Source of the DNA: Caenicola sp034331105
Lineage (GTDB): Bacteria > Synergistota > Synergistia > Synergistales > Synergistaceae
Direction of reading: 5' to 3'
Length of the DNA: 15,769 nt
NCBI GenBank assembly: GCA_034331105.1
Contig: JAXQGB010000003.1
Span: forward strand, 1 to 15,769
The position numbers and the translations under genes were made by a program. Positions 1 to 6,746 of this stretch are shown piece after piece. Each line of letters opens with the position of its first letter. Position 1 is the stretch's first letter. The notes beneath the pieces were generated by a model. The model searched no databases. It saw only the letters and a program-made list of their open reading frames with translations, and had not been told where the DNA came from.

Positions 1-47
1 GCACGCCGCCAGCGTTCGTCCTGAGCCAGGATCAAACTCTCCGTTTG
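1..47 (-). rRNA. rrs: 16S ribosomal RNA, 5' end only (runs off the window)
   Basis: The reverse complement of positions 1-40 reads AGAGTTTGATCCTGGCTCAG followed by GACGAACGCTGGCGGCGTGC, the universal 5' end of bacterial 16S rRNA (27F primer site). Position 40 corresponds to E. coli base 8, so the mature 5' end should lie near position 47. That end is placed by homology, not by a visible processing site. The gene continues leftward beyond position 1, and too little is present for taxonomic placement. Confidence 0.95.
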
Positions 48-145
48 ATTCTGGTCTCGTTCGCTTATTTCCTTACGTACTGTATTCAATTGGCAAGGTT
101 CAGTATCACCGCTTACCGTGATAAGGTCTGATTGCAACGGCGACA
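48..145 (-). other. rRNA operon leader (pre-16S transcript)
   Basis: This is the transcribed spacer between the inferred rrn start site (about 145) and mature 16S. It contains a short perfect inverted repeat, TATCAC at 104-109 and GTGATA at 118-123, with an 8-base loop, which could fold in the leader RNA. I could not find a clear boxA antitermination motif. The partner strand of any RNase III processing stem would lie downstream of 16S, outside the window. The extent is inferred from the promoter call. Confidence 0.55.
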
Positions 146-151
146 GGAGGT

Positions 152-180
152 AATATACTACGCTTTGCAGGAAAATGCAA
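152..180 (-). promoter_or_regulatory. Promoter of the 16S rRNA operon
   Basis: On the minus strand there is a -35 box TTGCAT (180-175), a 17-base spacer (174-158) and a -10 box TATATT (157-152). This is a near-consensus housekeeping sigma promoter pointing at the 16S gene. Just upstream (about 183-205) the sequence is rich in A and T runs, as expected of an UP element that boosts rRNA transcription. Position, spacing and upstream context all agree; the start site itself is not shown. Confidence 0.7.
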
Positions 181-239
181 GCCCGTTTTTAAATTTTTAT
201 GAAAGGTGCTATTGATAAATATTATTGCAAATTTTACCG

Positions 240-248
240 TGTTATAAT
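240..248 (+). promoter_or_regulatory. Extended -10 promoter for the penicillin-binding protein gene
   Basis: TGTTATAAT at 240-248 is a perfect extended -10 element (TG, one base, TATAAT) about 90 bases before the PBP start codon. No good -35 is present at 16 to 18 bases upstream (the AT-rich stretch at 219-226 scores poorly), which is typical of extended -10 promoters. It is divergent from the rrn promoter at 152-180, with about 60 bases between the two -35 regions, so the two units share one control region. Confidence 0.55.
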
Positions 249-335
249 TCACATAATAATGATAGTTTAATGGCAATAAAGACAGATGTCCGATCTATGG
301 TTGGATCTACTATATGACTGGAGGCTTCCGCAGTT

Positions 336-2639
336 ATGCCTTTGATGCAGTTTAATGACAAAAATTTTTCTCTTAAGAATAAAAAACAAGGTAAGAAAAA
401 AAAGTCTTTGTTCAACAAGATCTTTTCTCACATAGTTCTTTTTGCAGCAATATGCGCAGCTTTTCTGGCTGTCTTTTTGGCTGTTTTCCTGACAAACATA
501 TCGCGGTCACTTCCGACAACAGAGGAGATACTTGGACATGAGCCCAGCCTGACTACTGTCGTATATGACAGGAATGAAAAGGTCATAACGAGACTTTTTC
601 AGGAGAACAGGAACTGGGTAAAGCTTGATGTTGTCTCCCCGTGGATGGTCAAAGCAATACTGGCTGCAGAGGACGACAGATTCTATGATCATTCCGGGAT
701 AAGACCTGTCTCGATATTCAGGGCAGGTATCGTTGATATTTTTCATCGCGGGGCTCGACAGGGCGGAAGCACGATAACACAGCAGCTTGCCAGGAACCTT
801 TTCCTTACAAAGGAAAAGACGATAGTGAGGAAGGCAAAAGAAGCCATCCTCGCCTTAAGGCTTGAAAGGATCTACACGAAGGACCAGCTTCTTGAGATGT
901 ATCTCAACACTATATATATGGGACACGGAGCCTACGGCATAGACTCCGCCTCAAAAAAATATTTCGGCAAAGCACCGGCAAAGCTTTCAATAACTGAGTC
1001 TGCCGTACTTGCGGGTCTTGTTGCTGCTCCTGAGACCTACAGCCCTTTTAGAAACCCATCAAGGTCTAAAACGAGAAAGGACTATGTTCTCAAAAGGATG
1101 CTGGACCTTGACTGGATATCAAAATCTGATTATGACATCAGCGTGAACGACTTGCCAAAACTGGTCAAGAGAGAGGCCAACAAGAGCAGCCTCTCTCTTA
1201 AGGATTCACCTCACTTTGTCTCATATATACTTTTCAACCTGCTCCTGCCCAATTATGGAAAAGAAATGGTGTACCGCGGCGGATTGAGAGTCCATACGAC
1301 AATTGATCTGGATCTTCAAAAAAAAGCTGAAGAGCTTGTATCAAAGATGAAGCACGAAGGAGCTCTTGTCGCCATGGATCCAAATACCGGTGAGATACTG
1401 GCACTGGTAGGAGGAAGGGATTTCGATGCCAGTAAATTCAACAGGGCCACTCAGGCCTTTCGTCAGCCGGGATCCGCATTTAAGCCCATAGTCTATGCAA
1501 CCGCACTGGAAAACGGATACAGAGCAGTTGATCACCTCCTTGACGCACCGCTCCTATTTCCAAACGGCTGGAAACCTGGAAATTACGGAAGTAAATATGA
1601 CGGTGAAGTTACACTCATGGATGCGCTTGCAAGGTCTATAAATACGGTGGCCGTCAGGCTTGCACAGATCGACGGTGTGAGCAGGGTAGTACAAATGGCA
1701 AGGAGGATGGGCATATCAACACCGCATCTGCCTGAGGACCTTTCACTTGCTCTGGGAACCGCGAGCGTTACCCCGCTTGAAATGTGCGTGGCCTACTCTA
1801 CCTTCGCTAACAACGGCTATAAAATTGAACCATACGGCATAAAAGAGATAAAAGGCAGAAATGGAGAATCCATTGAACAGAACGGCCCAAAACTGACAAG
1901 CGCGATATCTGTCACGACTGCAGTAACAACACGCTCAATGCTTGAACAGGTAGCGATGTGGGGAACCGGAGCAAAGGCAAGGATCGACGGATACCAGACC
2001 TTTGGCAAAACGGGAACGACAAACGACTGGACCGATGCCTGGTTCGCAGGCGGCATTCCGGGCCTGGTCGTAGTGGTTTATGTTGGGAATGACGACCACA
2101 CGCCGCTTGGCGGAAAAACCACGGGAACTATTGCTGCTGTCCCTGTATGGAAAGAATTTGTCTCCTTCGCAGTGAAAAAACTCAAACTTCCCACTGCCTT
2201 CGTTGTGCCTCCCGATGCCGCTGTAGAGTCGGTCAGAGTATGCAAAAAGACCGGTTTCCTGGCTGCGTCAGGATGCCCGGCTACAAATATACTTCTCCCT
2301 GCCGGTAACGCACCTTCATCCCAGTGTCCATGGCACGGCGGCAGCCTCTCTGCTGCAAGGGCTGATAACAGTGCTCCTCAGCTGATACTTGCACCTATAG
2401 ACGATGAAATGACCCATTACAGATATGCAATGAAGATGGCCCCGCAAAAGGAAGCCCACGAAGAGGAGCCGCTCCTTCAGGAGCCTGATGTCCCTGTACC
2501 AATTAAGAAAACAATAGATACCGAGCACGCAAAAGTGCCTGACATAAACCCGGATCCTTATAAAAAGGATTCGAACGAGGCGAAAGAAATGGAAGCAAAA
2601 TATCAGGAACTTCTAAAAAGATATAACATAACAGAGTAA
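336..2639 (+). CDS. pbp1A: Class A penicillin-binding protein (PBP1A family), bifunctional transglycosylase/transpeptidase
   Basis: This enzyme polymerises lipid II glycan strands and cross-links their peptides at the outer face of the cytoplasmic membrane. After a lysine-rich cytoplasmic tail, one membrane anchor lies at about residues 32-53. The GT51 transglycosylase domain (about 75-250) shows the EDDRFYDH motif with catalytic Glu112, then GGSTITQQLARN and the downstream RKAKEAILALRLE motif. The transpeptidase domain carries all three motifs: SAFK with nucleophile Ser380 and Lys383, SIN at 434-436, and KTGT at 558-561. A C-terminal segment with paired cysteines (CKKTGFLAASGCP) is followed by an acidic, proline-rich tail. 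The ATG at 336 is preceded by GGAGG at 320-324, 11 bases away; a second in-frame ATG at 345 is less likely. All active-site residues are intact. The gene is transcribed alone, divergent from rRNA and convergent with dgt. No extra outer-membrane-docking domain of the E. coli PBP1A type was recognised. Confidence 0.95.
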   Translation: MPLMQFNDKNFSLKNKKQGKKKKSLFNKIFSHIVLFAAICAAFLAVFLAVFLTNISRSLPTTEEILGHEPSLTTVVYDRNEKVITRLFQENRNWVKLDVVSPWMVKAILAAEDDRFYDHSGIRPVSIFRAGIVDIFHRGARQGGSTITQQLARNLFLTKEKTIVRKAKEAILALRLERIYTKDQLLEMYLNTIYMGHGAYGIDSASKKYFGKAPAKLSITESAVLAGLVAAPETYSPFRNPSRSKTRKDYVLKRMLDLDWISKSDYDISVNDLPKLVKREANKSSLSLKDSPHFVSYILFNLLLPNYGKEMVYRGGLRVHTTIDLDLQKKAEELVSKMKHEGALVAMDPNTGEILALVGGRDFDASKFNRATQAFRQPGSAFKPIVYATALENGYRAVDHLLDAPLLFPNGWKPGNYGSKYDGEVTLMDALARSINTVAVRLAQIDGVSRVVQMARRMGISTPHLPEDLSLALGTASVTPLEMCVAYSTFANNGYKIEPYGIKEIKGRNGESIEQNGPKLTSAISVTTAVTTRSMLEQVAMWGTGAKARIDGYQTFGKTGTTNDWTDAWFAGGIPGLVVVVYVGNDDHTPLGGKTTGTIAAVPVWKEFVSFAVKKLKLPTAFVVPPDAAVESVRVCKKTGFLAASGCPATNILLPAGNAPSSQCPWHGGSLSAARADNSAPQLILAPIDDEMTHYRYAMKMAPQKEAHEEEPLLQEPDVPVPIKKTIDTEHAKVPDINPDPYKKDSNEAKEMEAKYQELLKRYNITE

Positions 2640-2659
2640 AACTCAGCCAGAATCTTTCA

Positions 2660-3673
2660 TCACTGGATCCGGCCCTTTGGCCACGGGGAAGGAACATAAA
2701 TATCCTGGAATAACTGAAGTGCAAACCTATCGGTCATTCCTGAGATAAAATCAACTGCCCCCTGTGGGTCATCTTCGCATTTTTCCATGCGGTATTTAAA
2801 GAGTCCCGTCAGCACATGCTCTACCCGGGAATCCTCTATTTGTGCATTTGCATGCTTGTAAACACTGCTGTAAAGAAACCCCCGCAGCGTCTCTATCGAC
2901 ATAAGCATTGACGGGCTGAATGTCGGCCTGCTGTCTATACTGTTCTCAATAATGTCCATTATCAGCGAGTTGATCCTCTCGGCGTGAGTCGTTCCCATTT
3001 TATCAACGACACTTACGGGTATGTCTGAGAACCCAACTATTTGAGCCCTGAGTGCATCATCCAGATCATGGTTCAGGTAGGCGACAGAGTCTGATATCCT
3101 CACGATCCAGGCTTCAAGTGTCGAAGGTTCGGTCAGGTCAAATCCTGAATGGACATCTACCTGCCCTTTTGAATGCTGGAGTATCCCCATCCTTACCTCC
3201 CAGGTGAGGTTCAGTCCCCTTCCATCTTTTTCCAGGCAGTCGACCACTCTCAGGCTCTGGACAGCATGGTGGAAACCGCCAAGTCCATGGTCTTTGGCAA
3301 GGGAATCGAGGACTTTTTCCCCCATGTGTCCAAATGGTGTATGGCCAAGGTCATGACCCAAAGCGATAGCTTCCGTAAGGTCCTCGTTGAGCATGAGGGC
3401 CCTGGCTATCGTCCTGGCGATCTGGGAGACTTCAAGCGTGTGTGTAAGCCTGGTCCTGTAGTGGTCTCCTTCAGGAAGGAGAAGTACCTGCGTTTTGTAT
3501 TTGAGCCTTCTGAACGACTTGCTGTGTATTATCCTGTCCCGGTCTCTCTGGAAGCATGTCCTTACCGAACATGGATCCTCCGTTTTTGCCCTGCCTTTGC
3601 TTTCTGAAGAAAGAGCTGCGAAAGGAGAGAGTATTTGTTTTTCAATTTCTTCCCAGCGAATGCGGGTGTTCAA
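2660..3673 (-). CDS. dgt: Deoxyguanosinetriphosphate triphosphohydrolase-like protein (HD domain dNTPase)
   Basis: This family hydrolyses dNTPs to deoxynucleosides and triphosphate, limiting dNTP pools. Counting from an upstream ATG at 3682, the hallmark HSKSFRRLKYKTQVL lies at 53-67. The metal-binding HD residues are His81 (THTLE), His110-Asp111 and His114 (LGHDLGHTPFGH), with a late Asp in ISDSVAYLNHD. Length (337-340 residues) fits the shorter class of the family. Start choice: GGAG at 3686-3683 directly abuts the ATG (3682-3680) with no spacer, so it cannot serve that codon, but it sits 9 bases from an in-frame TTG (3673-3671). I therefore prefer the TTG, giving MNTRIRWEEIEKQ; the ATG would add three residues. 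The gene lies downstream of ppdK in the same direction, as in many anaerobes, but is separated from it by a 366-base repeat-bearing gap. It converges on the PBP gene 20 bases away with no visible terminator between them. Confidence 0.9.
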   Translation of the reverse strand: MNTRIRWEEIEKQILSPFAALSSESKGRAKTEDPCSVRTCFQRDRDRIIHSKSFRRLKYKTQVLLLPEGDHYRTRLTHTLEVSQIARTIARALMLNEDLTEAIALGHDLGHTPFGHMGEKVLDSLAKDHGLGGFHHAVQSLRVVDCLEKDGRGLNLTWEVRMGILQHSKGQVDVHSGFDLTEPSTLEAWIVRISDSVAYLNHDLDDALRAQIVGFSDIPVSVVDKMGTTHAERINSLIMDIIENSIDSRPTFSPSMLMSIETLRGFLYSSVYKHANAQIEDSRVEHVLTGLFKYRMEKCEDDPQGAVDFISGMTDRFALQLFQDIYVPSPWPKGRIQ

Positions 3674-3682
3674 AATGACCAT

Positions 3683-3689
3683 CTCCTAA
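3683..3689 (-). promoter_or_regulatory. Shine-Dalgarno that decides the dgt start
   Basis: On the minus strand TTAGGAG (3689-3683) is the only plausible ribosome site upstream of dgt. It touches the ATG at 3682 but is 9 bases from the TTG at 3673, favouring initiation at TTG. Confidence 0.5.
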
Positions 3690-3697
3690 GTAGGGGC

Positions 3698-3772
3698 AAG
3701 CTGCCGCAAAAAATCGGCGTTAAGCTGCGACAAAAAGATGTCGCGTGAAGCTGCCGAAAAAACATCGGCGTG
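3698..3772. repeat. Three tandem hairpin units of 24 to 26 bases
   Basis: The units are 3698-3721, 3722-3747 and 3748-3772. Each begins AAGCTGC and ends near GCG, and each folds on itself around an A-rich loop. The stems are GCCG/CGGC (3703-3706 with 3715-3718), GCGACA/TGTCGC (3727-3732 with 3739-3744) and GCCGA/TCGGC (3753-3757 with 3765-3769). The stem bases differ between units but stay paired, which suggests the fold matters. An inverted fourth copy is at 4005-4026. Confidence 0.65.
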
Positions 3773-3824
3773 AAACAATGGTGAAGCAATGGTTTGGGCT
3801 TGAGGATCTTGCTCCGTCTCGTCG

Positions 3825-3909
3825 TCCCCGAGCGCTTAAATCGGGGATCCAGTGGCTCTAGGTCCTTGCTGTGACAAACTTTTTAAGACCTAAACACAAG
3901 TCGCTGGAT
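3825..3909. repeat. Palindromic core of the intergenic repeat
   Basis: A perfect 7-base stem, TCCCCGA (3825-3831) and TCGGGGA (3841-3847), has a 9-base loop. It is followed by a longer imperfect inverted repeat: ATCCAG (3847-3852) with CTGGAT (3904-3909), and TAGGTC (3859-3864) with GACCTA (3887-3892). The motif CTGGATTCCCGC with a nearby GGAATGACG resembles widespread bacterial intergenic palindromes, from memory of such repeats rather than a search. Confidence 0.5.
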
Positions 3910-3940
3910 TCCCGCTAAGGTTCATACAGGAATGACGGTG

Positions 3941-4048
3941 ATTTTAGTTCTCACGATTGTTTAACCGCCCTTACAACTGCTTCACTACTGCTTCACAACC
4001 GATTCACGCCGACGGTTTTCCGGCAGATTAACCATGGAGAACTAAAAT
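3941..4048. repeat. Perfect 12-base inverted repeat ending at the ppdK stop codon
   Basis: ATTTTAGTTCTC at 3941-3952 is exactly complementary to GAGAACTAAAAT at 4037-4048, with 84 bases between. The right arm touches the ppdK stop codon (4051-4049 on the minus strand). In the ppdK transcript this would form a long-range stem just after the stop codon. There is no T-tract after the stem, so it is not a standard intrinsic terminator. Confidence 0.55.
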
Positions 4049-6688
4049 TTATTTAAGTATCCCAAGGGCAGAATGCGCAGCTGAGAGCCTTGATACCGGT
4101 ACCCTGAAGGGAGAACAGCTGACATAGTTGAGTCCAAGCTTGTGACAGAACGCGACGCTTGACGGGTTTCCTCCGTGCTCGCCGCAAATGCCCACCTGGA
4201 TAGACGGATTAACTTTCCGGCCTCCTGAAGCACCTATCTCCATCAGGGCGCCTACTCCTTCACGATCGAGTACTGCAAATGGGTTCTGCGGCAGTATTCC
4301 TTCTGAAACGTACTGACCAAGAAACTTTCCTTCCGCATCATCCCTTGAATATCCAAAAGTCGTCTGAGTAAGGTCATTTGTGCCGAAGCTGAAAAACTGG
4401 GCGTGCTGGGCAAGCTGATCTGCCACCAGGGCGGCTCTTGGAAGCTCGATCATTGTGCCGACAAGATATTTAACAGTGCAGCCGTGCTCCTTCATTATGT
4501 CGGGTGCTATCCTGTCGACCATCTCCCTGAGTATCCTCATCTCCTCTTTTGTCGCAACAAGCGGGATCATTATATCGGGCACAGGGGTAATGCCTTTGTT
4601 TACGAGCTTACAGGCAGCGCTGAATATCGCCCTGATCTGCATCTCATAAATTTCAGGATAGATGATGCCAAGTCGGCATCCCCTGAATCCAAGCATCGGG
4701 TTTGATTCATGCAGTTCGTGGACTCTGGCTATGGTATTTTTTACAGATCTTGCTTCGGGGCTGTCTGCAGGGAGGCTTTTAAGCTCCTTCTTAAGATCAG
4801 GAAGCTTCGGCAGGAATTCATGGAGTGGCGGATCAAGCAGCCTTACTGTGACAGGCAGCCCGTCCATAGCTTCAAATATGCCAAGGAAATCTTCTTCCTG
4901 CATCTTTTCGAGCTTTTTAAGATGTTCGATCCTTTCATCTTTTGTGGATGCCACGACCATGTCCTGCATGACAGGGAGCCTTTCGGGAGCCATGAACATG
5001 TGCTCTGTTCGGCATAGCCCGATTCCTTTTGCCCCAAAGCTCCTTGCCCTTCTTGCATCTTCAGGCGAATCGGCATTTGCCCAGACCTCTAACATCGAAA
5101 TTCTGTCAGCCATTGTGAGAAGTTCGCTGAAATCCTCATCAAACTGCGGTTCTACAAGGTCAACTTTTCCAAGAATTACCTCGCCCTTCGTTCCGTCAAT
5201 AGTTATAAAATCGTTCTTTTTCACAACTGTTCCGTTTACAGTGAAGGTTCCTGCAGCAAAGTCGATCTTTATGCTTTCTGCTCCTGATACACACGGTTTT
5301 CCAAGCCCTCTGGCAACGACAGCCGCATGACTCGTCATGCCGCCGTGCGCTGTTACGACTCCCTGGGATGCAAAAAGCCCGTGGATGTCATCAGGTGTGG
5401 TTTCAGGGCGGACAAGTATGATAGCTTCACCTTTTTCTCCGCGCTCTGCAGCTTCATCTGCGTCAAAGACAACATATCCGGCCGCCGCTCCGGGTGATGC
5501 GGGAAGTCCTTTGACAAGAGGCGTTACTTTGGCTTTCGGGTCTATCTGAGGATGAAGAAGCTGCTCGACCTGTTCAGGGGCAACCCGCTCGACTGCGGTC
5601 TTTTCATCGATAAGTCCTTCCCTGAACATATCCATGGCGACTTTTACAGCTGCAGCTGCCGTCCGTTTGCCGTTCCTGGTCTGAAGTATGTAGAGTTTGC
5701 CTTTTTCAACGGTGAACTCTATATCCTGGGCATCCTTATAATGTTGCTCAAGTAGATCGGCTATGCGACAGAATTCCTTATATACAACGGGCATTGCCGT
5801 CTCAAGCTGCGAGATCTCAACCGGGGTCCTGATACCGGCAACAACGTCCTCTCCCTGGGCATTGATAAGATACTCGCCGAATAGCCTGTCCTCACCGGTT
5901 GAAGGGCTTCTTGTGAAGCAGACCCCTGTGCCGCAGTCATCGCCCAGGTTGCCGAATACCATGGTGACAACGCTGACAGCCGTTCCGTATGACTCCGGAA
6001 TGTTGTTTATCTTTCGGTAAGTAATGGCCCTTGGTGTGTTCCAGCTGCGGAATACTGCGTCTATCGCAAGCCTGAGCTGCTGCCATGGATCGACCGGAAA
6101 GTCCTTCCCGGCTTCCTTGACTATTGCCTTGTACTCCTCGACAAGTTCTTTCAAAGCAGCAGCAGAAAGTTGGTTGTCATCCTTTACTCCGTTCTCTGCC
6201 TTCTTCTCGTGAAGCTTCTTTTCAAAACTGGAATGCTCTACTCCCATCACAACATCTGAAAACATCTGAATGAAGCGGCGATAGCTGTCATAAGCAAAAC
6301 GTTCATCTCCGGCTGCCTCTGACAGGGCGGCAACGGTTTTATCATTCAGTCCCAGGTTAAGTATCGTGTCCATCATGCCGGGCATTGAGACAGGTGCCCC
6401 TGAACGCACAGATACCAGCAAAGGATCTTTTTCCCCACCGAATTTCTTTCCGGCAAGCGCCTCGACTCTCGATACTGCAGATTTGACATCATCCCATATA
6501 TTCAGGATAAAATTATTTTCTTTCCAATATTCATGACATGCTTCAGTTGTAATGATAAATCCCGGAGGTACCGGCAGCCCGATCTTCCACATCTGAGCAA
6601 GGTTGGCTCCTTTGCCGCCAAGAAGTATCTTCATCCCTGCGTCACCTTCACTGAAATCGTAAATATACTTTCTAGCCTCGAGCATCAT
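4049..6688 (-). CDS. ppdK: Pyruvate, phosphate dikinase
   Basis: PPDK catalyses reversible conversion of pyruvate, ATP and phosphate to PEP, AMP and pyrophosphate; in anaerobes it often runs toward pyruvate to save energy. At 879 residues it has full length. The N-terminal ATP-grasp domain (to about residue 340) starts with GGKGANLAQM and contains VSVRSGAPVSMPGMMDT. The swivelling phosphohistidine domain has GGMTSHAAVVARG with catalytic His454 and the adjacent Thr452 that regulators phosphorylate in related enzymes. The C-terminal PEP/pyruvate barrel has GICGEHGG with catalytic Cys835. These positions match the well-studied Clostridium symbiosum enzyme (His455, Cys831). Two ATGs are adjacent; AGGGGGG (6699-6693) is 4 bases from the first (6688) and 7 from the second (6685), so MLEARKYIY may be the true start. 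It follows glyS by 58 AT-rich bases; no convincing promoter was found there. Confidence 0.97.
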   Translation of the reverse strand: MMLEARKYIYDFSEGDAGMKILLGGKGANLAQMWKIGLPVPPGFIITTEACHEYWKENNFILNIWDDVKSAVSRVEALAGKKFGGEKDPLLVSVRSGAPVSMPGMMDTILNLGLNDKTVAALSEAAGDERFAYDSYRRFIQMFSDVVMGVEHSSFEKKLHEKKAENGVKDDNQLSAAALKELVEEYKAIVKEAGKDFPVDPWQQLRLAIDAVFRSWNTPRAITYRKINNIPESYGTAVSVVTMVFGNLGDDCGTGVCFTRSPSTGEDRLFGEYLINAQGEDVVAGIRTPVEISQLETAMPVVYKEFCRIADLLEQHYKDAQDIEFTVEKGKLYILQTRNGKRTAAAAVKVAMDMFREGLIDEKTAVERVAPEQVEQLLHPQIDPKAKVTPLVKGLPASPGAAAGYVVFDADEAAERGEKGEAIILVRPETTPDDIHGLFASQGVVTAHGGMTSHAAVVARGLGKPCVSGAESIKIDFAAGTFTVNGTVVKKNDFITIDGTKGEVILGKVDLVEPQFDEDFSELLTMADRISMLEVWANADSPEDARRARSFGAKGIGLCRTEHMFMAPERLPVMQDMVVASTKDERIEHLKKLEKMQEEDFLGIFEAMDGLPVTVRLLDPPLHEFLPKLPDLKKELKSLPADSPEARSVKNTIARVHELHESNPMLGFRGCRLGIIYPEIYEMQIRAIFSAACKLVNKGITPVPDIMIPLVATKEEMRILREMVDRIAPDIMKEHGCTVKYLVGTMIELPRAALVADQLAQHAQFFSFGTNDLTQTTFGYSRDDAEGKFLGQYVSEGILPQNPFAVLDREGVGALMEIGASGGRKVNPSIQVGICGEHGGNPSSVAFCHKLGLNYVSCSPFRVPVSRLSAAHSALGILK

Positions 6689-6746
6689 GTGACCCCCCTG
6701 ATTTATAAGTTAACTGGTATGCATTCCTATATTAATATCATTTTAA

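Larger units (their letters stand above)
3698..4026. repeat. Composite intergenic repeat with imperfect terminal inverted repeats (possible MITE-like element)
   Basis: This non-coding block between dgt and ppdK is bounded by related ends. The left copy starts CTGCCGAAAAAACATCGGCG (3751-3770) and continues TGAA. The reverse complement of the right end (from 4026) starts CTGCCGGAAAACCGTCGGCG and also continues TGAA. Both copies then carry GTGAAGCA, once on the left and twice on the right. Two further copies of the end unit precede the left end (3698-3747). A palindromic core lies inside (3825-3909). There is no open reading frame of note and no transposase. I infer a non-autonomous mobile or REP-like element; no target-site duplication was recognised, so the exact borders are uncertain. 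Confidence 0.55.

Noticed and set aside
2640..2659. Bidirectional terminator between the convergent PBP and dgt genes
   Set aside because: Only 20 bases, with no stem followed by a T run on either strand. A small GGCC palindrome nearby is inside the dgt coding end.
3173..3607. A 144-residue plus-strand open frame
   Set aside because: It is antisense to the conserved HD region of dgt and has no recognisable motif.
3698..3772. Three spaced repeats resembling a mini CRISPR array
   Set aside because: The units are directly adjacent with no unique spacers of even length, each is itself a hairpin with variable stem, and no cas gene is nearby.
4662..5330. A 222-residue open frame on the plus strand
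   Set aside because: It lies wholly antisense within ppdK, whose frame is confirmed by the catalytic His454 region. The composition (serine-rich, low complexity) is typical of a shadow frame and no ribosome site or family motif is visible.
6689..6746. Promoter for ppdK in the AT-rich gap after glyS
   Set aside because: Several TA-rich hexamers are present but none pairs with a reasonable -35 at proper spacing, so I did not list one.
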